Of a stretch of DNA of 64,000 nucleotides, positions 18,335 through 27,529 are shown piece by piece. The notes under the pieces were generated by a model. It saw only the letters and a list, made by a program, of their open reading frames with translations, did not search any database and was not told where the DNA came from. The stretch is taken from positions 124,001 through 188,000 of the forward strand of contig NZ_CVTA01000002.1 of assembly GCF_001050035.1 (NCBI RefSeq), given 5' to 3'. Position 1 is the stretch's first letter, and every line of letters starts with the position of its first letter. Position numbers and translations under genes: made by a program. The stretch is from Mycolicibacterium komanii. Its GTDB lineage: Bacteria; Actinomycetota; Actinomycetes; Mycobacteriales; Mycobacteriaceae.

Positions 18335-19876
18335 TTACAGCCGCCTTTTCAGCCGGTCGCGGTACGACCGCCCGTCGGGGTCGTAGAAGAACCGGTACGC
18401 GGGCTCGGCCCACAGCCGCGTCAACCACCCGAGGCGCTCGGCTTTGTTGGGACGCAACCGGCCCGGTGGGCGCGGACCGCTACGACCGGAGGCGTACCAG
18501 TCCTCCAGCGCCTCTGCGGCGGCGACGATCTCGTCCACGGCAGAGACCGGGTCCACCAGCCCACCGTCCTCGCTGCCGTCGTCGGCGCGGTCCAGGTGCT
18601 CACGCATCAGGCGCAACCGCAGATCGCGGGCGAATTCACCCTCCTCGTCGAGCACCGCACAGGACAGCTCGCTGTCGTGGGTCCACGACCGCCGGTTGAA
18701 GTTGTCGCTGCCCGAACACGCCCACACATCGTCGATCACGCACACCTTTGCGTGCACGTACACCGGTGTGCCCTCGTGGTTTTCGACATCGAAGACATGC
18801 ACGCGGTCCGGTGCGGCGCGGTGACACGTCTCAAGGGCCTGCCAGCGGCCGACCTGGTTGGGCGGCAGGGCGAGCTTGCCGTCGACGTCGGGATAGCGCG
18901 GCACCACGGCGACCAGATGCAGTTCAGGGTTGTCCCGCAGCGCGGAGGCGAACAGGTTGGCCACCCGCTTCGACCACAGATACTGGTCCTCCAGGTAGAT
19001 CAGCCGGCGGGCGCGCGGCACCGCCTTGCTGTAGGCCCGTGCGATGCTGCGCTCGCCGGTCGGTGCGAAGTCGTAGGCGAAGTGGGCGTCCGGGTAGGTG
19101 CGCAACACCTGGACTCTGTGCGGCCCGCACGGCGGCGGGTCCGGCGGCTGCTCGGGCAGCGGATCGGCCGTCATGTCCGCGCCGCCCAGCTTGTCGCGCA
19201 GCCACGCCAGCGGGTTCAGCATGTCCAGCGACGCGGGGTCGTTCCATCGCTCGCGAAACGTCATGTCCAGCGCGCCCACGACCGGCCCCTGCAGGCGCAA
19301 TTGGACGTCGTGCCACGGGGGGTGATCCCCGTAGCGGGCCGACATCTGCAGAGCCTGCGGGTCCCCCCGGTGTGAGGCGTCGTCACGCCGCGAGTGGCAC
19401 AGGTCGATGCCGCCCGCGAACGCCACGTCGCGTTCCGGGCGGCCGGGATGTCTGATCACCACGAGCTTCTGGTGGTGGGAACCGCCGATGCGCACCCGCT
19501 GGTCGAGCAGCACCTCACCGCCGGCCGCCTCGATGCGCTCACCGAGATGGCGGTTCTCCTCCTCGCTGTAGGCCAGCTTGTCCAGATGCGAACGCCAGAC
19601 CAGACCCTTGACGATCACACCGCGTTGCGCTGCGCGGCAGAACAATTCGCTCATCGTCGGGCCGTCGTCACGCAGTTTCTCGTCGGGGTCACCGCGCCAG
19701 TCGGTGAAGAAGACGTGGTCCCCAGGCTCGAGCGCCTCCACCTCGGTGGCGAGCTGGTCGAAGTAGGTCGAACCGTGCACGAGCGGTTGGACGCGGTTGC
19801 CGTCGCACCACACCGGGATGTCCGATGCGGGGTTGCCGCGCTCCTCGGCGGTGAGGAACCACTCCTCGACGTTCAC
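18335..19876 (-). CDS. Phospholipase D-like protein, copy 1
   Basis: About 513 residues with two PLD half-sites. The second, VYVHAKVCVIDD, is a full HxK(x4)D motif followed by GSDNFNRRSW. The first, GGSHHQKLVVIR, has His and Lys but Arg in place of the Asp. Enzymes of this superfamily hydrolyse or transfer phosphatidyl groups (PLD, cardiolipin synthase); the substrate here is not known. No signal peptide was seen. GTG at 19876 is the start because its GTGA overlaps the stop of the upstream paralog. The C-terminus is basic (SYRDRLKRRL). Confidence 0.88.
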   Translation of the reverse strand: MNVEEWFLTAEERGNPASDIPVWCDGNRVQPLVHGSTYFDQLATEVEALEPGDHVFFTDWRGDPDEKLRDDGPTMSELFCRAAQRGVIVKGLVWRSHLDKLAYSEEENRHLGERIEAAGGEVLLDQRVRIGGSHHQKLVVIRHPGRPERDVAFAGGIDLCHSRRDDASHRGDPQALQMSARYGDHPPWHDVQLRLQGPVVGALDMTFRERWNDPASLDMLNPLAWLRDKLGGADMTADPLPEQPPDPPPCGPHRVQVLRTYPDAHFAYDFAPTGERSIARAYSKAVPRARRLIYLEDQYLWSKRVANLFASALRDNPELHLVAVVPRYPDVDGKLALPPNQVGRWQALETCHRAAPDRVHVFDVENHEGTPVYVHAKVCVIDDVWACSGSDNFNRRSWTHDSELSCAVLDEEGEFARDLRLRLMREHLDRADDGSEDGGLVDPVSAVDEIVAAAEALEDWYASGRSGPRPPGRLRPNKAERLGWLTRLWAEPAYRFFYDPDGRSYRDRLKRRL

Positions 19877-21417
19877 GGCCGACGCCTCAGCAGCCGGTCC
19901 CGATACGAGCGACCGTCCGGGTCGAAGATCATCCGGTACGCGGGTTCGGCCCACAGCCGCGTAAGGGGGTCCACTCGCTCCGCCTCGTGGGGCCGCAGCC
20001 GACCGGGTGGCCGCGACCCGCGGCGGCCTGATTGGTGCCACTCCTCCAAAGTCCGTGCGCTTTGGACGATCTCGTCGACGGCGGCGACGGGGTCGATCAG
20101 GCCGTGGTCCTCGCTGCCGTCCTCGGCCCGGTCAAGGTGCTCGCGCAGTAACCGGAGCCGAAGGTCACGGGCGAACGTGTCGTCGGCGTCGAGGACCGCG
20201 CACGACAATTCGCTGTCGTGGGTCCACGACCGCCGGTTGAAGTTGTCACTGCCGATGCACGCCCACGTGTCGTCGATGACGCAAACCTTCGAATGCACGT
20301 AAACCGGTGTGCCCTCGTGGTTTTCGACGTCGAAGACGTGCACGCGGTCCGGGGCGGCACGTCGGCACGCGTCGAGCGCCAGCTGACGCCCCACCAGCGT
20401 CGGCGGGCGACCAAGACCACCCTCGAGGTCGAAATAGCGTGGCACCACGGCCACCAGCTGAAGTACGGGGTTGTCGGTCAGCGCACCGACGAGCAGGTTC
20501 GCCACCTCCTCGGACCACAGATACTGATCCTCGAGATAGATCAGGCGCCGGGCACGCCGGATCGCCTTCGTGTAGCCACGCGCGATGCTGCGTTCACCCT
20601 CCTTGGCGAACTCGTACTGGATCAACGCGTCACCGTAGGTGCGAAGCACCTGCACCGCGTGCGGCCCGCATGTCGGCGGGTCCGGTGGCTGGTCCGGCAA
20701 CGGGCGCCGTCGCGAGTCGCCGCCGAATTTGTCGCGCAGCCAGGCGAGCGGGTTGAACAGATCCAGCGGCGCACGCGCGGTCCACCGTTCGCGGAAGGTG
20801 ACGTCCAGCGCGCCTACGGCCGGACCGCGCACCTCGAGTTGCACGTCGTGCCACGGGGGGCGCTTCCCGTACCGGGCCGACATCTGGACGGCTTGGGGGT
20901 CGCCCCGATGTGACGCGTCGTCGCGGCGGCTGTGGCACAGGTCGATGCCTCCGATGAACGCCACGTCACGCTCGGGTTCGTCGGGGTGGCGCAGCAGCAC
21001 CAGCCGCTGATGGTGCGATCCGCCGACCAGCACCCGTTGGTCCAGCAGCACTTCTCCCCCGGCGCGTTCAATCGTCTCGGCGAGGTGGCGGTTCTGCTCC
21101 TCGTTGAACTGCAGGCGATTCGGATAGGACCGCCACATCAAACCCTTCACGAGCACACCGCGGTCGGCCGCCGCGCGGAAGAGTTCGGCGACGGTCGGCC
21201 CCTCCTCGCGCAACCGCTCGTCCGCGTCGCCGCGCCAGTCGGCGAAGAACAGGTGATCGCCGGCGCCGAGCTTTTCGACCTCCGTGACGAGCCGATCGAA
21301 GTAACACGCGCCGTGAATCAAAGCCTCGGCCCGGTTACCCTCGCTCCACGCCGGCAGCTCCCAACTGGGGTTGCCGCGTTCACCGGCGGTGAGGAACCAT
21401 TCGGCCAGAACAGACAC
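19873..21417 (-). CDS. Phospholipase D-like protein, copy 2 (degenerate first HKD)
   Basis: About 514 residues, a paralog of the downstream gene along its whole length (both begin with EWFLTA-ERGNP and end SYRDRL). The second HKD site is intact (VYVHSKVCVIDD), whereas the first reads HHQRLVLLR: Lys is replaced by Arg and the Asp is missing, so activity may be altered. Start GTG at 21417; a longer frame to 21609 would overlap the divergent amidotransferase. The 4-bp GTGA overlap with copy 1 implies coupled, near-equal expression, perhaps of a heterodimer. The pair looks like a tandem duplication. Confidence 0.87.
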   Translation of the reverse strand: MSVLAEWFLTAGERGNPSWELPAWSEGNRAEALIHGACYFDRLVTEVEKLGAGDHLFFADWRGDADERLREEGPTVAELFRAAADRGVLVKGLMWRSYPNRLQFNEEQNRHLAETIERAGGEVLLDQRVLVGGSHHQRLVLLRHPDEPERDVAFIGGIDLCHSRRDDASHRGDPQAVQMSARYGKRPPWHDVQLEVRGPAVGALDVTFRERWTARAPLDLFNPLAWLRDKFGGDSRRRPLPDQPPDPPTCGPHAVQVLRTYGDALIQYEFAKEGERSIARGYTKAIRRARRLIYLEDQYLWSEEVANLLVGALTDNPVLQLVAVVPRYFDLEGGLGRPPTLVGRQLALDACRRAAPDRVHVFDVENHEGTPVYVHSKVCVIDDTWACIGSDNFNRRSWTHDSELSCAVLDADDTFARDLRLRLLREHLDRAEDGSEDHGLIDPVAAVDEIVQSARTLEEWHQSGRRGSRPPGRLRPHEAERVDPLTRLWAEPAYRMIFDPDGRSYRDRLLRRRP

Positions 21418-21468
21418 CCCGTGGGATGCCCGCTGGGCGGTCAATCTACGCGCGGGAATAATGGCCGC

Positions 21469-22194
21469 GTGACGGCAAGAGTCCTGTTCCTCTACAACGA
21501 GCACCTCGCCACCGAGGCGCTGCTGGGCGAGGCTTTCGCCGACGCGGGCTTCGACGTGGAGACCTTCGAGGTGGTGCCCGCCGAGCGCGCGGACTCGCCG
21601 GCCGGCCACGTGAGCTTCCCCGAGCCGACTGCATACGACGCGCTCGTGCCGCTCGGCGCGCGCTGGCCCGTCTACGACGACGCGTTGCGCAGCACCTGGG
21701 TCGGTGAGGAGATGGCGATGATGCGTCGCGCCGCCGACGCGGGCATCCCGATCCTCGGCGTCTGCTTCGGCGGACAGCTGCTGGCCCAGGCCTTCGGCGG
21801 GACGGTCACGCGATCGCCGTCACCCGAGATCGGTTGGTATGACGTCGAGTCCACCAATCCCGAGCTGGTGCCGGGTGGTCGCTGGTTCCAATGGCACTAC
21901 GATCGCTGGACATTGCCACCGGGCGCCGTCGAACTGGCGCGCACCGCCGACGCGTCGCAGGCGTTCCTGCTCGGCCGCACACTCGCGCTGCAGTTCCATC
22001 CCGAGGTCGACCGTGAGCTGCTGGAGCGCTGGCTGGCCGACGACGATGACGGCGAGGTCGCCGCCTTCGGCCTCACCCACGACCAATTACGTTCTGCGAC
22101 AGCTGAATTCGCAGACGACGCAGCCGCCCGGGTACGCCGCCTCGTGCAGGGCTTCGTGACCCGCGTCGTCCGTCAGGCGTGCCCGAGTTCGTGA
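21469..22194 (+). CDS. Class I glutamine amidotransferase-like protein
   Basis: About 241 residues, GATase1 fold. The triad is visible: Cys99 in GVCFGGQLLA, His178 and Glu180 in LQFHPEVD. No synthase domain is attached, so it is a free-standing amidotransferase or gamma-glutamyl hydrolase of the GuaA-N-like group; its acceptor is unknown. Start GTG at 21469 follows a 51-nt divergent intergenic region shared with the PLD pair. Its 3' end overlaps the convergent epimerase gene by 22 bp. Confidence 0.88.
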   Translation: MTARVLFLYNEHLATEALLGEAFADAGFDVETFEVVPAERADSPAGHVSFPEPTAYDALVPLGARWPVYDDALRSTWVGEEMAMMRRAADAGIPILGVCFGGQLLAQAFGGTVTRSPSPEIGWYDVESTNPELVPGGRWFQWHYDRWTLPPGAVELARTADASQAFLLGRTLALQFHPEVDRELLERWLADDDDGEVAAFGLTHDQLRSATAEFADDAAARVRRLVQGFVTRVVRQACPSS

Positions 22195-23522
22195 GCGAGC
22201 GCACCGTCGAGCGACGGATGGCGGAAGCGGTGTCCCAGCGCCTGCAGCGCGGTGGGCAGAACCCGTTGATTGGCCTCGGCGAGCTCGCGGGCGCCCTGCT
22301 CGCCGAGCAAGAGTCGCGGCCCGAACGACGGCACCGGTAAGACCGCGGGACGCCGCATCACCCGCGCCAGCGTCCTGGTGTAGTCGGCGTTGCGCACCGG
22401 ATGGGGCGCCACGGCGTTGACCGGCCCGGCCAGCCGGTCGTCGTAGAGCGCGCGGTGATAGACGTCGAGCAGATCGTCGAGCGCGATCCACGCGAGCCAC
22501 TGCCGGCCGCTGCCCAACCGACCGCCCAGTCCCGCCGCGAACAACGGCCGCATCAGCCGTAGGGTGCCGCCGCGCGCGGACTGCACGATGCCGGTGCGGA
22601 CCGTGACGACCCGCAGTCCCGCCTCGGTGGCCGGCGCGGTTGCCGCTTCCCACTCCCGGACGACGTCGGCCAGGAAGCCGTCGCCGGGCACGCTCCCCTC
22701 GGTCAACACCGCGTCACCGCGGTCGAATCCGTAGATGCCGACCGCCGAAGCGCTGACGAAAACCCGCGGTCCGTCCTCGGCACGCGCGGCCGCCTCGGCG
22801 AGACGGCGGGTCGGTTCGACGCGGCTCGTGCGGATCGCGGTCTTGTGCGCGTCGCTGAACCGGCCCGCGATGGACGCGCCGGCCAGGTGCACGACCGCGT
22901 CCACCCCGGTGAGCAGTCCGGGATCGGGCCGCGCGGGATCCCACTGTCGCTCATCCGGACCCGTGGCATTCCGGCGGACCAACCGGATCACCCGGTGCCC
23001 GCCGGTACTCAGGAATGCCGTCAATGCGGAGCCGACCAGCCCCGACGCCCCGCTGACCGCGACGGTGAGCGGGGCGAGCCCGGCATCGGCGGCGTCGCGG
23101 TGCGCGGCCAGATCGTCGACCAGTTGGCGATGGCGGTAGGCGAACATCGGTCGCAGCGCGGCCGCGGGCACCGGCGCCTCGATGCGGTCGTGCACCCGCG
23201 TACCACCGAGCACATCCTCGAACGAGTGGGTGTGGGTCCACCGGCCGACCAGGCGCGGCGGCCAGGAGGTCGGCCCGTCGGAGGACAGCACGTCGACGAA
23301 GCGGTGCGGCGGGTCGTAGCGCGCCGGATCGTGTTGAGCGATCCAGCGCAGGCCGCCGGGCAGCCGGAGCACCGCTTTCCCGTCGGCCAGTGACTCCGCC
23401 TCGGCGACCACCGTCATCGGCTGCCACGGCGGAACGAGCCGCCGCATCGCGCCCGGCCGCGCGTGCCAGGCGAACACCTCGTCCAGCGGGTGCTCGACCA
23501 CGCCCTCGTATTCGATGCTCAT
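22173..23522 (-). CDS. TIGR01777-family NAD(P)-binding epimerase with SRPBCC domain
   Basis: A 449-residue fusion. Residues 1-150 form a START/SRPBCC ligand-binding domain (EYEGVVEHPLDEVFAWHARPG). Residues 155-449 form an SDR-type epimerase with the dinucleotide motif VSGASGLVGSAL, VVHLAGASIAGRF, and the C-terminal DUF1731-like end (LLLGEQGARELAEANQRVLP). The related M. tuberculosis protein is Rv2216 and the E. coli one YfcH. Substrate unknown; some homologs are linked to septum or cell-shape phenotypes by association only. It faces the phosphoribosyltransferase divergently across 92 bp. Confidence 0.92.
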   Translation of the reverse strand: MSIEYEGVVEHPLDEVFAWHARPGAMRRLVPPWQPMTVVAEAESLADGKAVLRLPGGLRWIAQHDPARYDPPHRFVDVLSSDGPTSWPPRLVGRWTHTHSFEDVLGGTRVHDRIEAPVPAAALRPMFAYRHRQLVDDLAAHRDAADAGLAPLTVAVSGASGLVGSALTAFLSTGGHRVIRLVRRNATGPDERQWDPARPDPGLLTGVDAVVHLAGASIAGRFSDAHKTAIRTSRVEPTRRLAEAAARAEDGPRVFVSASAVGIYGFDRGDAVLTEGSVPGDGFLADVVREWEAATAPATEAGLRVVTVRTGIVQSARGGTLRLMRPLFAAGLGGRLGSGRQWLAWIALDDLLDVYHRALYDDRLAGPVNAVAPHPVRNADYTRTLARVMRRPAVLPVPSFGPRLLLGEQGARELAEANQRVLPTALQALGHRFRHPSLDGALAHELGHA

Positions 23523-23582
23523 ACCCCGATATTCGTCGCCGTCGTGCCGATGGATTGCGTCCGGGTGGGGTACCCACGGTCG

Positions 23583-23588
23583 TAGGCT
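23583..23588 (+). promoter_or_regulatory. Possible -10 element (TAGGCT) for the phosphoribosyltransferase
   Basis: TAGGCT fits TANNNT and lies 26 nt before the GTG at 23615 in the divergent intergenic region. No convincing -35. Confidence 0.35.
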
Positions 23589-23614
23589 GACAAGGTCTCG
23601 ACATCGAATCGACT

Positions 23615-24310
23615 GTGATGACCGGATGGAGCGGGCTCGCCCGCCGAAACACCAGGCGCGTGTATCAGGACCGCCGAGACGCCGGCGAGGTCTTGGCCCG
23701 CGAGCTGTCGTCCTACCGCGGCCAGGATGTGGTGGTGCTCGGACTCGCGCGCGGCGGCGTGCCAGTCGCCGCGGAGGTGGCCCACTCGCTGCACGCGCCC
23801 CTCGACGTGTTCCTGGTGCGCAAGCTCGGCGTGCCGCAGTGGGAGGAGCTCGCCATGGGGGCGCTGGCCAGCGGCGGCGGCGTCGTCATCAACGACAACC
23901 TGGTGCGCAGCCTCGGCATCGGCGACGAGGCGATCCAGGCCGCGATCGCCCGCGAGACCGACGAGCTGAACCGCCGCGAGCGCGCGTACCGGGGCGACCG
24001 ACCGCCGCCCGATCTGGCGGGCAGGACCGTGATCCTCGTCGACGACGGAATCGCCACCGGCGCCAGCATGCTCGCCGCGGTGCGTGCCGTACGGGCCCAG
24101 AATCCGGCCCGGGTCGTCGTCGCGGTTCCGGTCGGTCCGGCCTCGGCGTGCCGGGAGCTGGGCAAGGAAGCCGACGACGTGGTCTGCGCGACCATGCCAC
24201 CAGGGTTCGAGGCCGTCGGCCAAGTGTTCGCCGACTTCCATCAGGTCAGCGACGACGAAGTGCGCGAACTGCTTTCACCCGGCGAATCCGGTTCGGCGCC
24301 AAGGGATTAG
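23615..24310 (+). CDS. Phosphoribosyltransferase-domain protein (Rv2143-like)
   Basis: About 231 residues with a type I PRTase fold. The PRPP-binding loop is VILVDDGIATGASM, and VLGLARGGVPVAAEVA forms the pyrophosphate loop near the N-terminus. No partner domain identifies the base used, so the reaction is uncertain. GTG 23615 and ATG 23618 are both possible starts. Synteny with Rv2143 marks the return to the M. tuberculosis-like order. The stop overlaps that of the convergent membrane gene by 4 bp. Confidence 0.9.
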   Translation: MMTGWSGLARRNTRRVYQDRRDAGEVLARELSSYRGQDVVVLGLARGGVPVAAEVAHSLHAPLDVFLVRKLGVPQWEELAMGALASGGGVVINDNLVRSLGIGDEAIQAAIARETDELNRRERAYRGDRPPPDLAGRTVILVDDGIATGASMLAAVRAVRAQNPARVVVAVPVGPASACRELGKEADDVVCATMPPGFEAVGQVFADFHQVSDDEVRELLSPGESGSAPRD

Positions 24311-24627
24311 CGGCGGTCTTCGCCCGAGTCGGCTTGTTCGACGACCGTGGTCTCCTCGTCGGCGTCCGCGTACCCGGGTTGCTCCTCGGCGACGGTCTGG
24401 TCGTCGGGATAGTCCTCGTAGTACTCCGGTTCGGCCTCGGTGTACGCCTCATCGGAGGTGTCGGCCTTGCGGCCCGACCGCTCCCGGACCGCATCGACGA
24501 TCAGGAGCACGACACCGATCACGCTGGCCGCGATACAGACCCAGGCGATCAATTCATTGCTGGTGACGACCGCGGTCACCAGTGCCGCGAGGCCGATGAC
24601 GGCGAGGACGAGCGCAACGATCAGCAT
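24307..24627 (-). CDS. Small two-helix membrane protein with acidic tail (Rv2144c-like)
   Basis: A 106-residue protein: two hydrophobic helices at residues 1-20 and 25-45 (LIVALVLAVIGLAALVTAVV and IAWVCIAASVIGVVLLIV), a short basic stretch (RERSGRK), then a cytosolic tail rich in Glu, Asp and Tyr (EAEPEYYEDYPDDQ). It lies 25 nt downstream of wag31 and is probably cotranscribed. Function unknown; position suggests a link to polar growth, but that is inference. Confidence 0.85.
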   Translation of the reverse strand: MLIVALVLAVIGLAALVTAVVTSNELIAWVCIAASVIGVVLLIVDAVRERSGRKADTSDEAYTEAEPEYYEDYPDDQTVAEEQPGYADADEETTVVEQADSGEDRR

Positions 24628-24652
24628 TGATCAACCCTAGGTGACAGTCGGG

Positions 24653-25462
24653 TCAGTTGTTTCCCCGGTTGAACTGATTGAAGCCGCCGCCGTCGTTTCC
24701 GGCGCTCGAGTCGACGGGCGCGGCCGAACCGCGCTGGCCGAGCTCCTCGAGCTGAGACTCCAGGTAGGTCTTGAGGCGGGTGCGGTATTCCCGCTCGAAC
24801 GTCCGCAACTGTTCGAGGCGACCCTCCAGCACGGTGCGCTGCTGGTTGATGGTGCCCATGATCTCGGAGTGCTTGCGCTCGGCGTCGGCCTGCAGGGCGT
24901 CGGCCTTCTCCTGCGCCTGGCGCAGCTGCGCCTCGGAGCGGGTCTGTGCGTCGGCGAGCATCGCGTCGGCCCGCTGACGGGCATCGGCGACGGTGGTCTC
25001 GGCGGTCTGCCGCGCCTCGCTCACCAGGGCGTCGGCCTGTGCGCGCGCATCGGCGAGCAGCTTCTCCGACTCCGCCTTGGCGGTGCTGGTCAACCGGTCC
25101 GCCGTGTCCTGGGCCAGGCTCAACACCTTGGCCGCCTTCAGCGCCTGATCCTCGCTGGCCTGCGCGGACGGTGCCTCGTAAGCGGGCTGCGGAGTCGGCG
25201 CGGCGGCGGGCTCGGGGGCGGGCTGCTCGTAGACCGGCACGGCCTGGGTCGACTGTCCGGCGCCGCCGGAGCGGGCCGAGGCCAATTCCTGGTCCAGCTC
25301 GGCGACGCGCTGCCGGAGGTCGGCGTTTTCCTCGATGAGCCGCGTCAGCTCGTTCTCCACCAAATCGAGGAACGCGTCAACCTCGTCCTCGTTGTAGCCG
25401 CGCTTGCCGATGGGTGGCTTGCTGAACGCGACATTGTGAACGTCGGCGGGTGTGAGCGGCAT
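24653..25462 (-). CDS. wag31: Polar growth determinant Wag31 (DivIVA)
   Basis: A 269-residue coiled-coil scaffold that marks curved membrane at poles and septum and directs peptidoglycan synthesis. The N-terminal DivIVA lipid-binding domain ([29 protein letters not shown]) is followed by a Pro/Gln linker and a long coiled coil (residues 105-245). Thr72 in STQAVPVYE aligns with the Thr73 phosphorylated by PknA in M. tuberculosis, so that control may be kept. ATG at 25462 has GGGGG upstream. It is last but one of the dcw-linked minus-strand genes and has its own -10-like site. Confidence 0.98.
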   Translation of the reverse strand: MPLTPADVHNVAFSKPPIGKRGYNEDEVDAFLDLVENELTRLIEENADLRQRVAELDQELASARSGGAGQSTQAVPVYEQPAPEPAAAPTPQPAYEAPSAQASEDQALKAAKVLSLAQDTADRLTSTAKAESEKLLADARAQADALVSEARQTAETTVADARQRADAMLADAQTRSEAQLRQAQEKADALQADAERKHSEIMGTINQQRTVLEGRLEQLRTFEREYRTRLKTYLESQLEELGQRGSAAPVDSSAGNDGGGFNQFNRGNN

Positions 25463-25502
25463 TGTCGCCCCCTATGAAGTCTGGACAGTCAACCGGTCTC
25501 AA

Positions 25503-25508
25503 AGTGTA
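25503..25508 (-). promoter_or_regulatory. Possible -10 element (TACACT) for wag31
   Basis: TACACT on the minus strand lies 40 nt before the wag31 ATG in a 205-nt gap after yggT, and fits the mycobacterial TANNNT -10 box. An independent promoter would suit the high demand for this scaffold. Confidence 0.4.
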
Positions 25509-25667
25509 GAGCGTGGGTGGAACGTAACTGGCGTCCATCCTGTCACACCAGCCGCGGCCGTTGCAGAAGAGGATGAAATTAAGAGCGAATTTCAAACAAG
25601 GCCGTACGCCCGGCGACGATTTCTCCGCTCAATTTCTTCCGGGCAAACGCCGGCCGAGTGCGCGGTC

Positions 25668-25958
25668 TCAGGCCGCCGCGCCGAACGCCAGTTGCATGCC
25701 GATGAAGGCGACCAGCAGCAGCACCATGATCGACAGATCGAACCGCACCGCACCTATCGTGAGCTGGGGAATGAGCCGCCGGAGCAGTTTCACTGGCGGA
25801 TCGGTCACCGTCATGATGATCTCCAGGATCACCACGGTCGCGCCCTTCGGATGCCAGTCCCGGGAGAACGACCGGATGAACTCGACCACGACCCGCGCGA
25901 TCAACAGCAGCCAAAAGATGAACAGGGCGAAGCCCAGGATCTCGAAGAAGAGCGACAA
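25668..25958 (-). CDS. YggT-family membrane protein (Rv2146c-like)
   Basis: A 96-residue integral membrane protein with two hydrophobic stretches (residues 3-22 and 70-92) and the YggT signature RDWHPKGATVVILEIIMTVTDPPVKLLRRLIP between them. Start TTG at 25958 with GAGGAC upstream. Family members lie beside sepF in many actinobacteria and cyanobacteria; roles in division or osmotic stress have been proposed. Exact function unknown. Confidence 0.93.
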   Translation of the reverse strand: MSLFFEILGFALFIFWLLLIARVVVEFIRSFSRDWHPKGATVVILEIIMTVTDPPVKLLRRLIPQLTIGAVRFDLSIMVLLLVAFIGMQLAFGAAA

Positions 25959-26079
25959 CGCCGACGGTCCTCACTACGGGCACAGATGTGACTTTTACAA
26001 CAGGCTTGATACAGGCAGTCGCGTTCTCAGGCCGCTCAAGCCCGAACGCGACGCCAGCCTACCCGTCTGTGACCCCGAC

Positions 26080-26712
26080 CTACTGATAGGAGTAGAAGCC
26101 CGCCTCGGCGATGCGGCGCCGCTCCTCGGCGGTGACGTCGACGTCCGCCGGCGACAGCAGGAACACCTTGGTGGCGACCTTGTCGAACGAACCCCTCAGC
26201 GCGAACGCCAGGCCCGCGGCGAAGTCGACGAGGCGCTTGGCGTCCGCGTTGTCCATCGAAACCAGGTCCATGATCACCGGGGTGCCGTCGCGGAACCGCT
26301 CACCGATCGTGCGGGCCTCGCTGTAGTCCTTGGGCCGCAGCGTGGTGATCTTCGACAGCGGGCTGCCCGCCTCGAACAGCTCGGCCATCCTGCGGGGGTC
26401 CATGGCGAGCGCGCCGCGCGTGGCGCCGCGCATCGGGGCGAACCGCGGTGCCGGCCGCTCGAACTCGCGCGGTGCGCGCAGCCGCGGCTCGAACCGGTCC
26501 TCGTAGCCGCGGTAACCACCGGGGGCGTCGTCGTAATCGCGGTCGTCGTAGCCACGGCCCGGGCCGTAACCATCGTCGTCGAAGCGATCGTCTCGACTAC
26601 GGCGCGAATATCCACGGGAGGCGCCGCGCTCGTCGTCCTCGTAGTACTCGTCGTCGTAGTCATCCATCGGGGCCATACCGAAGTACGCCTTGACCTTGTG
26701 AAGTGTGCTCAT
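26080..26712 (-). CDS. sepF: Cell division protein SepF
   Basis: A 210-residue Z-ring membrane tether; in mycobacteria, which lack FtsA, it links FtsZ to the membrane and division. The N-terminal amphipathic helix ([12 protein letters not shown]) should insert in the membrane. A disordered, Asp/Arg/Tyr/Gly-rich linker spans residues 15-95, and the SepF core is at 120-205 ([47 protein letters not shown]). It sits between yggS and yggT, the usual order. Confidence 0.97.
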   Translation of the reverse strand: MSTLHKVKAYFGMAPMDDYDDEYYEDDERGASRGYSRRSRDDRFDDDGYGPGRGYDDRDYDDAPGGYRGYEDRFEPRLRAPREFERPAPRFAPMRGATRGALAMDPRRMAELFEAGSPLSKITTLRPKDYSEARTIGERFRDGTPVIMDLVSMDNADAKRLVDFAAGLAFALRGSFDKVATKVFLLSPADVDVTAEERRRIAEAGFYSYQ

Positions 26713-26725
26713 CGCTCGACCCTTC

Positions 26726-27529
26726 TCATGCCCTGGACTCTGGTGTCTGTGATGAAGATGTGACTGGAGTGACTACTTCTGGTGACGGTAGAGGACGTTG
26801 TCCCAATAACGCGGTACCGACACGCACACATGTCGAGCCGTGTTTGACCGCCGCCTCCAGATCGTTCGACATCCCGGCCGACAGCTCGAGGCGCTGGCGG
26901 TAGCCGGCCTGGACCCTTTTGACTTCGGCGTTGACCCGCGCGAACGCGGTGTCCGCGTCCACGCCGAGCGGAGGGATCGCCATCAGCCCGGTGAACTCGA
27001 GCCCCGGGGCCTCGTGCGCGGCGGCGCACAACTCGTCGACGAATTCGGGCTTGTTGATGTCGACGCCGCCGCGGCTCTCGTCCCCGTCGAGGCTCAGCTG
27101 GATGAAGACGTGCAGCGGCTCGGTGCGGCTGCCGTCCTCGAGCGCCACGGACGCCGCTCGGCTCAACGCGTCGATCAGCTTGCGGCTGTCGACCGAGTGC
27201 GCGGCATATGCCCAGCCGGCAATGGAGCGCGCCTTATTGCGCTGAATGCGTCCGACCATGTGCCAGCGAATGGGTCCGATATCCGGATTCGACGCGATTT
27301 CTGAAACTTTATTCGACGCTTCCTGTTCCCGTGACTCGCCAAAAGCCTCACAACCCAAACGGCGCAGAATAATGACATCGTCGGCGGGAAAGAATTTGGT
27401 CACCGGAAGTAATTCAATTTCGGCGATATCGCGTCCCGCGGCATCGGCGGCCGCGGCCAGCCGCGCCCGCACGGCCGTCAGCGCTTCGGTCAGTTCGAGT
27501 TCGCGGGACGACGGCACGGCCTCGCTCAC
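26726..27529 (-). CDS. YggS-family pyridoxal phosphate homeostasis protein
   Basis: About 267 residues, single-domain alanine-racemase-fold PLP protein. The PLP lysine is in LLPVTKFFP; other marks are [20 protein letters not shown], and the phosphate-binding end [27 protein letters not shown]. Family members buffer free PLP rather than catalyse a known reaction. GTG at 27529 is the start since it overlaps the pgeF stop (GTGA); the open frame further upstream is only the shadow of pgeF. Next gene is sepF after 13 nt. Confidence 0.95.
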   Translation of the reverse strand: MSEAVPSSRELELTEALTAVRARLAAAADAAGRDIAEIELLPVTKFFPADDVIILRRLGCEAFGESREQEASNKVSEIASNPDIGPIRWHMVGRIQRNKARSIAGWAYAAHSVDSRKLIDALSRAASVALEDGSRTEPLHVFIQLSLDGDESRGGVDINKPEFVDELCAAAHEAPGLEFTGLMAIPPLGVDADTAFARVNAEVKRVQAGYRQRLELSAGMSNDLEAAVKHGSTCVRVGTALLGQRPLPSPEVVTPVTSSSQTPESRA

